Counted from the first letter of the stretch, positions 43,434-52,749 are shown. The stretch is 53,184 nucleotides of DNA from Candidatus Competibacteraceae bacterium (GCA_024641125.1 JAHEDQ010000001.1:6026-59209); one strand, 5' to 3'. Translations and numbers: made by a program. Notes: generated by a model from the sequence alone, not told the origin.

Positions 43434-44946
43434 CGTTCTGTTCGATGCTTTACTCGGCGAAATCGCGAACCCAGGCAAGGTTTTTCTGGATGTCCCGGGC
43501 GGAGGCAGTGTCACCTTCGATCAATTGGAGACCATGACGGCACGTGTCGCCGGTGCTCTGCAGCGCCTGGGTGTGGCTCCCGGCGACCGGGTGGCGGCCC
43601 AGGTGCCCAAGTCGGTGGATGCAGTCGCCCTGTATCTGGGCGTGGTCCGCGCAGGCGCGGTTTTTCTGCCCCTGAACACGGGCTACACCAGCGCCGAGGT
43701 TGCCTACTTTCTGACCGATGCGGCGCCGGCCGTGTTTGTGTGCACACCGGCTTCCGAAAGCGCGCTGGCCCCGATTGCCGCCACCGCCAAGGCGCTGCTC
43801 CGAACCCTGGATGCGGACGGCGCTGGAAGTTGGCCGGCGGAACTTGCCCTGAGCGCCGATGGCTTTGTCGGCGTGGACCGGGGTCCGGACGATCTGGCCG
43901 CCATCCTGTACACCTCCGGCACCACCGGCCGCTCCAAGGGCGCTATGCTGACCCACGGGAACCTGCTGTCCAACGCCCGGGTTCTGGTGACCTACTGGCA
44001 GTTCACCGATCGCGACGTGTTGCTTCATGCATTGCCAATATTCCACACCCACGGCTTGTTCGTTGCCCTCAATGTGGCGCTGCTTGCGGGCGCCAGCGTG
44101 ATCTTCATGGAACGCTTCCAGGTTGATGACATCCTGCGCCAGATGCCGCGTGCCACCAGCATGATGGGTGTGCCCACTTTTTATAGCCGGTTGCTGGCTC
44201 AGCCGGGGTTTACTGCCGAGCTGGCCGCCAACATGCGCTTGTTCGTTTCCGGTTCGGCTCCCATGTCGGCCGAGGTGCACAAAGCATTTATGGAGCGCAC
44301 CGGAAAATCGATCCTCGAGCGCTACGGCATGACCGAGACCAACATGAACACCTCCAACCCCTATCTGGGGGATCGACGCCCGGGCACGGTGGGTTTCCCC
44401 CTGCCCGGCGTGTCCTTGCGGATCTGCGATCCCGCCAGCGGAGAGGTGCTGCAGACCGAGCAGGTCGGCGTGATCGAGGTACGCGGGCCCAACGTGTTCA
44501 AAGGCTACTGGCAGATGCCGGAAAAGACGGCAGCGGAGTTTCGCGACGACGGGTACTTTATCACCGGGGATTTGGGACGTATCGACCCCGATGGCTACGT
44601 CCACATTGTGGGACGGGACAAGGACCTGATCATCACCGGCGGTTTCAACGTCTATCCGGCCGAAGTCGAGGCCGCCATCGACGCATTGCCCGGCGTGGCT
44701 GAATCTGCCGTCGTGGGCGTGCCCCATGCCGACTTCGGTGAAGGGGTGGTGGCAGTGGTGGCGCCGCGACCCGGTGCGGACCTGAACGAGACCCGGATTC
44801 GCGATGCGCTACGTGGTCACATAGCCGCTTACAAGCTGCCGAAACGGGTCCTGTTTGTCAGTGAATTGCCGCGCAACACCATGGGCAAGATCCAGAAAAA
44901 TCTGCTGCGCGAGCAGTATGGTAGCGCCTGCGAAGGCTCGGCCTGA
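43426..44946 (+). CDS. matB: malonyl-CoA synthetase
   Basis: The protein has 506 residues, the MatB length. It is an AMP-forming acyl-CoA synthetase: P-loop LYTSGTTGRSKGAMLTHGN, GYFITGDLGRID, and C-terminal Lys in NTMGKIQKN. The RYGMTETNMNTSNPY stretch is typical of malonate-specific members. It makes malonyl-CoA from malonate, CoA and ATP. With the TRAP transporter and MatA it completes uptake and conversion to acetyl-CoA. Confidence 0.95.
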   Translation: MPNVLFDALLGEIANPGKVFLDVPGGGSVTFDQLETMTARVAGALQRLGVAPGDRVAAQVPKSVDAVALYLGVVRAGAVFLPLNTGYTSAEVAYFLTDAAPAVFVCTPASESALAPIAATAKALLRTLDADGAGSWPAELALSADGFVGVDRGPDDLAAILYTSGTTGRSKGAMLTHGNLLSNARVLVTYWQFTDRDVLLHALPIFHTHGLFVALNVALLAGASVIFMERFQVDDILRQMPRATSMMGVPTFYSRLLAQPGFTAELAANMRLFVSGSAPMSAEVHKAFMERTGKSILERYGMTETNMNTSNPYLGDRRPGTVGFPLPGVSLRICDPASGEVLQTEQVGVIEVRGPNVFKGYWQMPEKTAAEFRDDGYFITGDLGRIDPDGYVHIVGRDKDLIITGGFNVYPAEVEAAIDALPGVAESAVVGVPHADFGEGVVAVVAPRPGADLNETRIRDALRGHIAAYKLPKRVLFVSELPRNTMGKIQKNLLREQYGSACEGSA

Positions 44947-45356
44947 GCACGGCAGCCCGGTCATCTTCAATCATTCCCTCGCGGCATGCCGGGGTTTTCT
45001 CAGCACGACTCTGGCAGGTTTCTCAGCCGTGCTGAGCCTCATATGTTCGGTGCGCGGATCTCCAGACTGCCGATGCATTGGCGGCACCGACCGGCAGATG
45101 CATGCGCATCGGCCTCATGGCAAAATGGCGCCAACCCAGACCCGGGCAGGTACCCGGCAGACGAATCGGGACGGTGGCAGGCACCGCCTTGGTCCCGGAA
45201 GCGACCTATTTGATGATCAAACACAAGCGGCTGCGGGCGCTCTGACGGCGGCGCTCCAAGTGGTGTTCCGCGTCGGAAATTGGTTCACGCTCGGCCTGTG
45301 CGACCGGCCGCTTTCGCGGATCTTTGCAGAATTTTCAACCTTTGGAGCGATGCATA
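44947..45356. other. gap between matB and the KPR-like gene
   Basis: 410 bases without a supported gene. Open frames cross it from either side but have no similarity. CAGCACGACTCTGGC and following GC-rich palindromes near 45005-45040 may form secondary structure. No T-tract terminator or clear promoter was recognised, so whether the next gene has its own promoter is unknown. Confidence 0.35.
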
Positions 45357-46427
45357 ATGAGCAAGGCCTATCACACCCTGATTCTAGGGGCGTCTTATGG
45401 TTCTTTGTTGGGCACAAAGCTTTTGCTGGCGGGCCACCCGGTCACCCTGGTGTGTACCGCCTCGACCGCCGCACTGATCAACAGCGAGGGTACGCGGGTA
45501 CGGTTGCCTGTGCGCGGCAGAGACGCCCTGGTGGAAGTCGATTCCAGGACGTTGCCGGCCCAGCTCACCGCCGCCACACCGGATCAGGTAAACCCTGCGG
45601 ATTACGATCTCATCGTCATGGGTATGCAGGAACCCCAGTACGGATCGCCGGGGGTCCGGGAGCTGATGGGACGCATCGCCGCGGCGCGGGTGCCCTGTAT
45701 GGCGATTATGAACATGCCGCCACTGCCGTTTCTCAAGCGTATTCCCGGTCTATCGACCGATGAGCTTATTCAGTGCTACGCCGAGCCCGGTGTTTGGGAG
45801 GCAATGGATCCCGCCTTGATCACCCTGGCAAGCCCCGATCCTCAGGCGTTTCGTCCGCCCGAGGAAGGCAAGAACGTGCTCCAGGTCAGTCTGCCCACCA
45901 ATTTCAAGGTGGCACGCTTCGATTCGGAGCAGCACACCGCAATGCTCAGGCAGATGGAGTCGGATATCGACGGCATCCGCTTCGATGTCGATGGTGAGTC
46001 GGTGGAACTGCCGGTCAAACTCAAGGTGCACGAGTCTGTTTTCGTCCCGCTGGCGAAATGGAGCATGCTGATGACCGGCAATTATCGCTGCGTCAAACGT
46101 GATGAAATGATCCCGATCCGGGATGCGGTCCATTCCGACATCGACGCTTCACGGGCGATCTACAGTTGGGTCGGAGATCTGTGCGGCAAACTGGGGGCGG
46201 CCCCGGCAGATCAGGTTCCGTTCGAGAAGTACGCCAACGCGGCCGAAGGTCTGGCCAAGCCTTCTTCCGCAGCCCGGGCACTGTTCTCCGGTGCGACGAA
46301 CATCGAACGCGTGGACTGCCTGGTCAAGCAGATTTCCCGGCAACTGGGTATGCAGCAGAGTTCAATTGACGAAACCGTTGGTTTGGTGGACTACCATTTG
46401 GCAAGGAATCGTGCCGACGCCGGATAA
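45357..46427 (+). CDS. ketopantoate-reductase-like (ApbA/PanE N-terminal) protein
   Basis: 356 residues from the ATG at 45357, with GGAG upstream. The N-terminus LILGASYGSLLGTKLLLAG is a Rossmann strand-loop-helix like that of 2-dehydropantoate 2-reductase, but the glycine loop is GASYGS, not GxGxxG. It then continues VTLVCTASTAALI, and DYDLIVMGMQEPQYGSP corresponds to the second cofactor-loop region. The C-terminal half (LPVKLKVHESVFVPLAKWSMLMTGNYRC) includes a Lys-containing helix as in the family but is otherwise divergent. It is probably an NAD(P)-dependent oxidoreductase of unknown substrate, followed by an HD-oxygenase gene. Confidence 0.7.
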   Translation: MSKAYHTLILGASYGSLLGTKLLLAGHPVTLVCTASTAALINSEGTRVRLPVRGRDALVEVDSRTLPAQLTAATPDQVNPADYDLIVMGMQEPQYGSPGVRELMGRIAAARVPCMAIMNMPPLPFLKRIPGLSTDELIQCYAEPGVWEAMDPALITLASPDPQAFRPPEEGKNVLQVSLPTNFKVARFDSEQHTAMLRQMESDIDGIRFDVDGESVELPVKLKVHESVFVPLAKWSMLMTGNYRCVKRDEMIPIRDAVHSDIDASRAIYSWVGDLCGKLGAAPADQVPFEKYANAAEGLAKPSSAARALFSGATNIERVDCLVKQISRQLGMQQSSIDETVGLVDYHLARNRADAG

Positions 46428-46612
46428 CGGTGTGGTGGGCCAGCGCTTTCCGGCGCGGCGCCGAACGATGACACCAAAGGATCCCGGCTACCGGATACGA
46501 ATCGGCAGGTACAGTGGCGTGTGGAGACACAGCCTGTTGTGGATGCCCACAGCGCCCGGAATCCAGTTGGTCGAGCTCAATGCAACGCGCCCGGAGCGCT
46601 TGGGAGGGGATC

Positions 46613-47194
46613 ATGAGTCAGGTGGCGTTTACCCGCATGACGGACGGCAGCGCGGAAGACTATGCGCTCTTGGCGCGCTTGGAACAGGCCTACTGCGAAC
46701 GCCTGCCCGATCGTCTGCTGGCCGCCCTGCGACAGCTTGACGACTCACTGGCGGGCTATCAGGTCAGCCGGCTGGAACACTGTCTGCAGGCTGCCACCCG
46801 GGCGCAGCGGGCGGGGGAGCCGGAGGAAGTGGTGATGGCGGCGCTGTTGCACGACATCGGCGACAGTCTGGCGCCGTACTCCCACAGCGAGATGGCCGCT
46901 GCGGTCCTGCGACCCTTTGTGTCGGATCGGGTCTACTGGATCGTCAAGCATCACGGCGTGTTCCAGATGTACTATTACGCCCATCACCTGGGGCGCGATC
47001 GGAACGCACGTGATCGCTTTGCTGGTCACCCCTGGTACGATGACGCGGTCAGGTTTTGCGAGCAATACGATCAGAACTGTTTCGACCCGAACTACGACTG
47101 GATGCCGCTGACGCAGTTCGAGCCCATGTTGCGTCGTTTGTTTGCCAAGCCCCGGTTACTGGACGCGGATAGCGCTCCTGGTGTCGACCCATGA
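46613..47194 (+). CDS. HD-domain protein of the PhnZ/TmpB/MIOX-like diiron oxygenase group
   Basis: 193 residues from the ATG at 46613, with GGGAGGGGATC upstream. The ligand set expected for mixed-valent diiron HD oxygenases is present in order: His56, His80-Asp81 (ALLHDIGD), His91 (YSHSEM), His113/114 (KHHGVFQ) and Asp153 (EQYDQNCFDP). The 24-residue spacing of the first two matches PhnZ from memory. These enzymes cleave C-C or C-P bonds of hydroxylated substrates with O2; TmpB makes glycine betaine from a trimethylammonio-phosphonate. The substrate here is not known. It may also be a phosphohydrolase-type HD protein. Confidence 0.75.
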   Translation: MSQVAFTRMTDGSAEDYALLARLEQAYCERLPDRLLAALRQLDDSLAGYQVSRLEHCLQAATRAQRAGEPEEVVMAALLHDIGDSLAPYSHSEMAAAVLRPFVSDRVYWIVKHHGVFQMYYYAHHLGRDRNARDRFAGHPWYDDAVRFCEQYDQNCFDPNYDWMPLTQFEPMLRRLFAKPRLLDADSAPGVDP

Positions 47195-47279
47195 GTCAGT
47201 GGCCGTTCAGCAAGGCGAGAAGCACTCAGACGTCAGGCGGGCCGTGCGCAGGAGGCACTGTTTGGCGCCGCGCCGGCAC

Positions 47280-49709
47280 TCAGGCCCTCAGGCGGCTGTT
47301 GTCCGGGTCGTAGATCGGTTCCGAGACAACCGTCGCCGCTCTGCGATGGCCGAAGATGTCCACTTCCAGCGCGGTGCCCGGTTCGGTGAGATCGATCCGC
47401 ACATAGGCCAGGGCGATGCTCTTGCCGATGGCGTAGCCATAGCCGCCCGACGTCACCAGGCCGACGGTGTCCAGGCCCTGGAACACGGTGGCGCAGACCG
47501 GGGCGTCGGTCCCTTCGGCCTCTACCAGCAGGGGCACAAGCCGTTGCCCGAGTCCGGCCTGCTGTTGCGCTCTCAGGGCCTCCCGCCCGGGGAAGGGACC
47601 CTTGTCCAGATCCACGAATCGGTTCAGGGACGATTCCCAAGCTGAGTACTCGTCTACCAGATCCACCTTCCAACTGCGATAACACTTTTCCAGGCGCAGC
47701 GAATCCAGGGCGTACATGCCGAAGTCGGCGACACCCAGGTCTGCGCCCGCCGTCATCAGTCGATCGTACACGGGCTGCATGCCGGCCATGGGCAGGTGGA
47801 GTTCCCAGCCCAGCTCGCCGACGTAGTTGACCCGCAGCGCTCGCACCGCCATGAAACCGATTTCGATGGGTCGGGCACATAACCAGGGAAACGCGGCGTT
47901 GCTGAGATCGGCATCGGTGACCCGCTCCAGCAAGGTGCGGCTCTCGGGACCGGCGATCACCAGGGTGCCGTAGAGCCCGGTGACATTGTCCAGACGCACC
48001 GATCCATCGGCCGGCAAATGCTGGCTCAGCAACTGCTTGTCGTGCCATTCGGCACCGCCTGCGCAACAGAGATAGAAGCGGTCTTCCGCCCAGCGGGTCA
48101 CGGTGAATTCGCTTTGCACCCCACCCCGTTCCGTGCAGACGTAGCACAGACCGATCCGGCCGATTCGCGGCAGCCGTCCGGCAACGAGTCGGTCAAGGTA
48201 TTGGGCTGCGCCGGTACCGGAAACCTCGAATTTCGCGAAACCGGGCAGGTCCAGGATCGCCACCCGTTCCCGCACCGCTTTGCATTCCCTGCCCACGGCC
48301 TCGAACCAGTTGGTCCGGTGAAAGCTAGCCTGCTCGACCGCGTCCATGTCCTCGGGGGGAAACCATGCGGCCCGTTCCCAGCCTGCCCGGGCGCAGAACA
48401 TGGCCCGCTTGGCCTTGAGCGTGCCGTACAGGGGTGAGGTCTTGGCGGGCCGACCTGCTGGCCGCTCCTCGAAGGGAAAATTGATAGCGTACTCGCGGCC
48501 GTAGAGTTCGATGGCCTTTTGCCGGGTGTACTCCAGATTGGCGTAGTCGGTGTAACGGCGCGGGTCCACCACCCAGGTGTCCCACTCGGCCTGACCATGA
48601 ACAATCATCTCTGCCAGGCATTTGCCGGCGCCGCCCCCCTGGGCGATGCCAAAACTGAATGCGGCGCAAAGATAAAAATTGTCCAGGCCGTGAACCGGAC
48701 CGATCAGGGGCAGACCATCCGGTGTATAGGGAATGGGCCCGTTGATGACACGCTGTACCCCGCCCTCGGCCAGGATGGGGACCCGCTTCATGGCATCCTC
48801 GATGTAAAACTCCAGCCGCTCCAGGTCGGGTTCGAACAGTTCCATGGCGAACTGGTCGGGCAGGGAGTTCACCCAGCAGGCCTTACAGTCTCGCTCGTAG
48901 GGGCCCAGAATAAGACCCTTGCGCTCCTGGCGCAGATAGTAGGAGATGTCGGGGTCCCGCAGCAGCGGCAAATGCCCGTCCCAGTCCTCCAGCGCCGGAA
49001 TCGCTTCGGTAACCAGGTATTGGTGCTCCATGGACACCACGGGGTGTCGCATCCCGACCAGACCCGATATTTCGTTGACCCGGTAGCCACCTGCATTGAC
49101 CACGATTTCACAGCGGATGGCGCCGCCGGCTGTTTGTACCTCCCACTCACCCCCGGGGACGCGGCAGATGCCCTCGACCTTGCTGTTCCGGTAGATCCGG
49201 GCGCCGGCCGCCCGCGCGCCCCGGGCGAAGGCCTGGGTCACCTGACTGGGATCGATATCGCCGTCGCTGGGATCCCACAGGCCGCCCAGCAGGTCATGGG
49301 TTTCCATGAACGGGAAGCGGTTCTTCAGATCAGACGTGCTGAGCATTTCGAACGCGATCCCCTGGGCCCGGGCCATGCCGCAAACATGGTGGAATTCCTC
49401 CATCCGTTCCCGGCTGTGGGCCAGCCGCACGCTTCCGGTCTGGTGATAGGTGATGTTGCTGTCGGTCAGCGCGCCCAGGCGGCCATACAACTCGTTGCCA
49501 TAGCGCTGTAGTTTGATGATGTTCCAGGAACCCGAAAAACTTGGGCAGTTACCGGCAGCGTGCCAGGTGGACCCGGCGGTCAATTCATCCCGCTCCACCA
49601 GCACCACGTCGTGCCAACCCAACTGGGTGAGATGCCAGAGTGTGCTGCAGCCCGCGATGCCGCCGCCGATCACCACCACCCGGGCTTGCCCATTCAGTTC
49701 GTTTGCCAT
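47280..49709 (-). CDS. dimethylglycine/sarcosine-dehydrogenase-family flavoprotein
   Basis: About 809 residues from the ATG at 49709; a GTG at 49721 would overlap the previous gene. Domains in order are DAO (VVVIGGGIAGCSTLWHL), the flavin-attachment-type motif LTAGSTWHAAG, FAO_M (residues about 370-425), GCV_T (YLDRLVAGRLPRIGRIGL onward) and GCV_T_C (ending SEPIYDPDNSRLR). This is the architecture of DMGDH: oxidative N-demethylation with transfer of the methylene group to tetrahydrofolate or release of formaldehyde. It lies directly downstream of the MttB-family gene. Dimethylglycine is the likeliest substrate, but a related methylamine is possible. Confidence 0.88.
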   Translation of the reverse strand: MANELNGQARVVVIGGGIAGCSTLWHLTQLGWHDVVLVERDELTAGSTWHAAGNCPSFSGSWNIIKLQRYGNELYGRLGALTDSNITYHQTGSVRLAHSRERMEEFHHVCGMARAQGIAFEMLSTSDLKNRFPFMETHDLLGGLWDPSDGDIDPSQVTQAFARGARAAGARIYRNSKVEGICRVPGGEWEVQTAGGAIRCEIVVNAGGYRVNEISGLVGMRHPVVSMEHQYLVTEAIPALEDWDGHLPLLRDPDISYYLRQERKGLILGPYERDCKACWVNSLPDQFAMELFEPDLERLEFYIEDAMKRVPILAEGGVQRVINGPIPYTPDGLPLIGPVHGLDNFYLCAAFSFGIAQGGGAGKCLAEMIVHGQAEWDTWVVDPRRYTDYANLEYTRQKAIELYGREYAINFPFEERPAGRPAKTSPLYGTLKAKRAMFCARAGWERAAWFPPEDMDAVEQASFHRTNWFEAVGRECKAVRERVAILDLPGFAKFEVSGTGAAQYLDRLVAGRLPRIGRIGLCYVCTERGGVQSEFTVTRWAEDRFYLCCAGGAEWHDKQLLSQHLPADGSVRLDNVTGLYGTLVIAGPESRTLLERVTDADLSNAAFPWLCARPIEIGFMAVRALRVNYVGELGWELHLPMAGMQPVYDRLMTAGADLGVADFGMYALDSLRLEKCYRSWKVDLVDEYSAWESSLNRFVDLDKGPFPGREALRAQQQAGLGQRLVPLLVEAEGTDAPVCATVFQGLDTVGLVTSGGYGYAIGKSIALAYVRIDLTEPGTALEVDIFGHRRAATVVSEPIYDPDNSRLRA

Positions 49710-49714
49710 GGCCG

Positions 49715-51289
49715 CTACCAACGTTTTGAAGCAGGGTTCATGATTTCCGTCGGCAGCCTGATGGGAAATGCTGCACGCAGCTTCTGATTCAGCGCCGGGT
49801 CAATGTACTCGGGGTAGTGGCTGGACAGGATAAGTTGCACCCGCTCCCGGGCTTTCTCGATCATGTCACGGGAGCCCTTCTCCACCCATTCCTTGGGGCT
49901 GAGACGGTCCGCGACTTCCGGGTAGACATAGTCTTTCTGCATTAATTCCATGGTCTGGCCGTGACCCAGATAGTGGCTGGGTCCGCCGATGCAGACATCG
50001 CGCATGGCGTCGATGGACAGGCTTTGCTCGGTGATCTCGATCCCGCGGATGGTTCTCAGCACCGCACCCAGCATATCGTTGTCTATGACAAAACTCTCTA
50101 GGCAACAGCCCAGCAGGCTGGCCAGCATACCGGCGGATTCGTACACGATGTTGGCGCCGGCCTGACCGGCCAACACCGTGGTGTAGGCTTTCTCCAGGCC
50201 GGATTGGGCGTCGGGCAGTTTCGAGTCCGCCATGCCCGCCGCAACGCCGCCGGGCAGATCGTAGAAGCCGGACATCTGGGCGCAGGCCGCCATCAACACG
50301 GCCTGTTCGCCGCTGCCGCCGCTCATGGCGCCGGTGCGCAGGTCGGAGATAAACGGCCATGTCCCGAAAATGGCCGGCGACCCCGGTACGATGGCGTTGA
50401 CGTATACCAGGCCGGCCAACACCTCCGCCACCTCCTGAACCAGCGCGCCGGCCAGCGACGCAGGGCTGGTGGCGCCGGCCTGACCCGCCGCCAGCAACAG
50501 GACCGGCATGCCAGCCTCCACCGCCACTTCGAGACAGCGGCAGGCGTCTTCGGCAAAGCGCAGCGGTGGCACCACAAAGCAGTTGGACATGCTGACGAAG
50601 GGCCGCTCACGCCACTTTTTCTCGCCGCCGGCGATCATGTGCAGCATGGCCACCGATTCCCGTACATGGTCCGGTTCCACCCAGCTTGTGCCCACATGTT
50701 TGCGGGTTCCGGCCAGCGCTGCGTAGCAGGTGTTCAGATCCATTTCCCGCGGATCGACCAGGTCCCGGGCCACCACCGAACGTTGAAACATATGGACATT
50801 GTCCAAAGTGTCCACCAGCCGGCTGATGTCGTAGAGATCGGCCAGAGTCGAGTCGCGGTAGGCGCGGGTCTGGGCATCCACCATGTGCACCGCGGCGCCG
50901 GCAGTGGAGAAGTGCACCCGGGTACCGGACAGGTCCAGATCATGTTGCGGATCCCGGGCGTGCAGCAGGAAGTTGCGCGCCGCGGACGCCACCGTGTCTT
51001 CCACGAGACTGCGTGGAAAAAGCAGGCGGCCCTCTTCCGTCAACCGCCCGCCCAGCGCCTCGATGCGTCGCACACAGCTGGGAATGGCGTTTGCAATGCC
51101 GATGTTTTCCAGCACCTCCAGTGCCGCCGAGTGGATTCGGCGCATCTCTGGGTCGGTAAGGGGCTTGTAAGCGCCCCCCTCCAAACCAGGCCTGACCGGC
51201 CTCAGTTCAGGTGGCAGAGGCGCTCGGCGTGCCGCCTGGCGGTCGGTTCGGGCGTGCCCTCTGCGGCCACGGGTTCGGGTTTCGGACAT
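49715..51289 (-). CDS. MttB-superfamily methyltransferase, non-pyrrolysine type
   Basis: 524 residues without an in-frame amber codon, so it is of the non-Pyl group that includes glycine-betaine methyltransferase MtgB. The TIM barrel features FGTWPFISDLRTGAMSGGSGE, FYDLPGGVAAGMADSKLPD and GGPSHYLGHGQTMELM are characteristic. The N-terminal 40 residues are Arg-rich. GGGAGA precedes the ATG. It lies 156 bases downstream of the GbdR-like regulator and just before the DMGDH-like gene. Known members move a methyl group to a corrinoid protein; no corrinoid protein or activator is in this window. Glycine betaine to dimethylglycine is the likeliest reaction (inference). Confidence 0.87.
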   Translation of the reverse strand: MSETRTRGRRGHARTDRQAARRAPLPPELRPVRPGLEGGAYKPLTDPEMRRIHSAALEVLENIGIANAIPSCVRRIEALGGRLTEEGRLLFPRSLVEDTVASAARNFLLHARDPQHDLDLSGTRVHFSTAGAAVHMVDAQTRAYRDSTLADLYDISRLVDTLDNVHMFQRSVVARDLVDPREMDLNTCYAALAGTRKHVGTSWVEPDHVRESVAMLHMIAGGEKKWRERPFVSMSNCFVVPPLRFAEDACRCLEVAVEAGMPVLLLAAGQAGATSPASLAGALVQEVAEVLAGLVYVNAIVPGSPAIFGTWPFISDLRTGAMSGGSGEQAVLMAACAQMSGFYDLPGGVAAGMADSKLPDAQSGLEKAYTTVLAGQAGANIVYESAGMLASLLGCCLESFVIDNDMLGAVLRTIRGIEITEQSLSIDAMRDVCIGGPSHYLGHGQTMELMQKDYVYPEVADRLSPKEWVEKGSRDMIEKARERVQLILSSHYPEYIDPALNQKLRAAFPIRLPTEIMNPASKRW

Positions 51290-51445
51290 GCGGCGGGTCT
51301 CCCTTGGGCCGACGAAGCTTGATTCGGGCTTGGCTCATCAACCATCTGAATCCGATGATAGTCCAAGTGGGACCGAGACAGATCCACCAAGTGTGGGCAA
51401 AGCGACGGCTTGTTGAATCGCGGCGACGAAGGGCGTTCGCCCGAT

Positions 51446-52477
51446 TTAAAGCGCGGCTGCAACCGCTTGGTCCACGGGCGAGTGCCGCGTCTGTCTTGGA
51501 GGGTGGCCAAAACGCCCGCGATAGCAGCGGCTGAAGTGCCCGGGAGATACAAAACCGCTGGCCAGGGCTACCTCGGTGATGGACAGCGAGGTCTGCTCCA
51601 CCAATTGCCGTCCGTGGTTGAGGCGTACGGCCATGTAGTAGCGCGAGGGTGTGGTTTTCAAATAGGCCTGGAACAGGCGCTCCAGTTGCCGTTTGGTGAT
51701 GCCGATGGCGTCGGAAATCTCCGTCACGGTCAGGGGCTGTTCGATGTTGGCCTCCATCAGCGCAATGGCATCCAGCACCCTGGGCTGGCGGATGCCGGTG
51801 CGGGATTCCAGGCTCAAGCGCTGCGGCACACTGGCGTCCCGTAAGCTTCCGTGCATAAACATGTCGGACACCGCCAGGGCCAGATCCCGGCCCTGTTGAC
51901 GTTCGATCAGATGCAGCATCAAATCCAGCGCAGCGGTGCCCCCTGCACAGGTCAGTCGGGGGCCATCGATCTCGAACAAGCGGTTTGAAATAACCAGCTC
52001 TGGAAAGGACTCGACCATGCCGGCGCGGTTTTCCCAGTGCACCGTGCAACGCCTTCGGGCCAGCAATTCCGCCTGGGCCAGAACATACGCGCCGGTGTCC
52101 AGCCCACCCAGAATCGATCCGCGTCGATCCAGTTCCCGTAGCCAACCCAGGACCTTGGGGTCGCGGTGGTGATGGGGATCATGGTGTCCGAGTACCAATA
52201 GCAGCGGGGTGGTCTTGACCTGGTCGAGGGCGGCGTCGGCCTGCTGCTGCATGCCGTTCGCGGCCCGGACCGGCCCGCCGTCGCGGGTGATGACCTGCCA
52301 GCTATAGAGATCGCGACCGCTCAGCCGGTTGGCTACCCGCAGGGGTTCCACCGCCGAGACGAAGGCCAGCATCCCGAAACTGGGCTCGAGGTAAAAACTG
52401 ACGAGCCGCTCCGCCGGCCCGGATGGGACGCCGAACTGGGTCGGCTTCGGGGGCGCCGATGTGTTTTCAGTTGTCAT
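51446..52477 (-). CDS. GlxA-type AraC-family regulator, GbdR-like
   Basis: 343 residues. The N-terminal DJ-1/PfpI-like sensor domain (VSFYLEPSFGMLAFVSAVEPLRVANRL) is followed by an AraC double helix-turn-helix (DAIGITKRQLERLF and LASGFVSPGHFSRCYRGRFG). This resembles GbdR, the glycine-betaine/dimethylglycine-responsive activator of Pseudomonas, more than a generic AraC protein. It lies between the ThiS-like gene and MttB, and probably controls the group. It shares architecture, but little length-wise identity by eye, with the CdhR-like regulator at 30.5 kb. Confidence 0.9.
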   Translation of the reverse strand: MTTENTSAPPKPTQFGVPSGPAERLVSFYLEPSFGMLAFVSAVEPLRVANRLSGRDLYSWQVITRDGGPVRAANGMQQQADAALDQVKTTPLLLVLGHHDPHHHRDPKVLGWLRELDRRGSILGGLDTGAYVLAQAELLARRRCTVHWENRAGMVESFPELVISNRLFEIDGPRLTCAGGTAALDLMLHLIERQQGRDLALAVSDMFMHGSLRDASVPQRLSLESRTGIRQPRVLDAIALMEANIEQPLTVTEISDAIGITKRQLERLFQAYLKTTPSRYYMAVRLNHGRQLVEQTSLSITEVALASGFVSPGHFSRCYRGRFGHPPRQTRHSPVDQAVAAAL

Positions 52478-52497
52478 GCGCCTTGGCGTTGGATAGC

Positions 52498-52749
52498 TCA
52501 GCCACCGCGCAGGGCAGGCAGGATGGACAGTTCGTCACCGGGCCCCAGGGGTTGAGAGGCGAGGGCGGATGGCGGAACCACTTTGCCGTTGACCGCGACC
52601 AGATAAGGCTTGTCTGTGGGAATGCCGAGCTGGGTCATCACCGTGTGCGGGGTGGCGGGTGCCGCCACCTCCAGATCGGCCCGATTGCGGCTGGAGCCCT
52701 TGGGCAGATGCTCACCCAGGAGGCCGCCGGTGCGGACTTGGATGTTCAT
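52498..52749 (-). CDS. ThiS/MoaD-like ubiquitin-fold protein
   Basis: 83 residues from the ATG at 52749, which overlaps the upstream stop in an ATGA. The beta-grasp fold is shown by MNIQVRTGGLL, PYLVAVNGKVVPP and GDELSILPALRGG. The C-terminal Gly-Gly is what is activated (adenylated, thiocarboxylated) in ThiS and MoaD. Tight coupling to a flavoprotein rather than to thiamine or molybdopterin genes is unusual. In other bacteria such pairs accompany aldehyde ferredoxin oxidoreductase genes, as far as I recall; that gene would lie beyond the right edge. Confidence 0.85.
   Translation of the reverse strand: MNIQVRTGGLLGEHLPKGSSRNRADLEVAAPATPHTVMTQLGIPTDKPYLVAVNGKVVPPSALASQPLGPGDELSILPALRGG

Noticed and set aside
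43450-44727. 425-codon minus-strand open frame
   Set aside because: Antisense to matB; His/Gly/Gln-rich shadow.
49715-51289. Pyrrolysine-containing trimethylamine methyltransferase
   Set aside because: No in-frame TAG codon interrupts the gene, and its neighbours fit the glycine-betaine branch rather than MttB proper.
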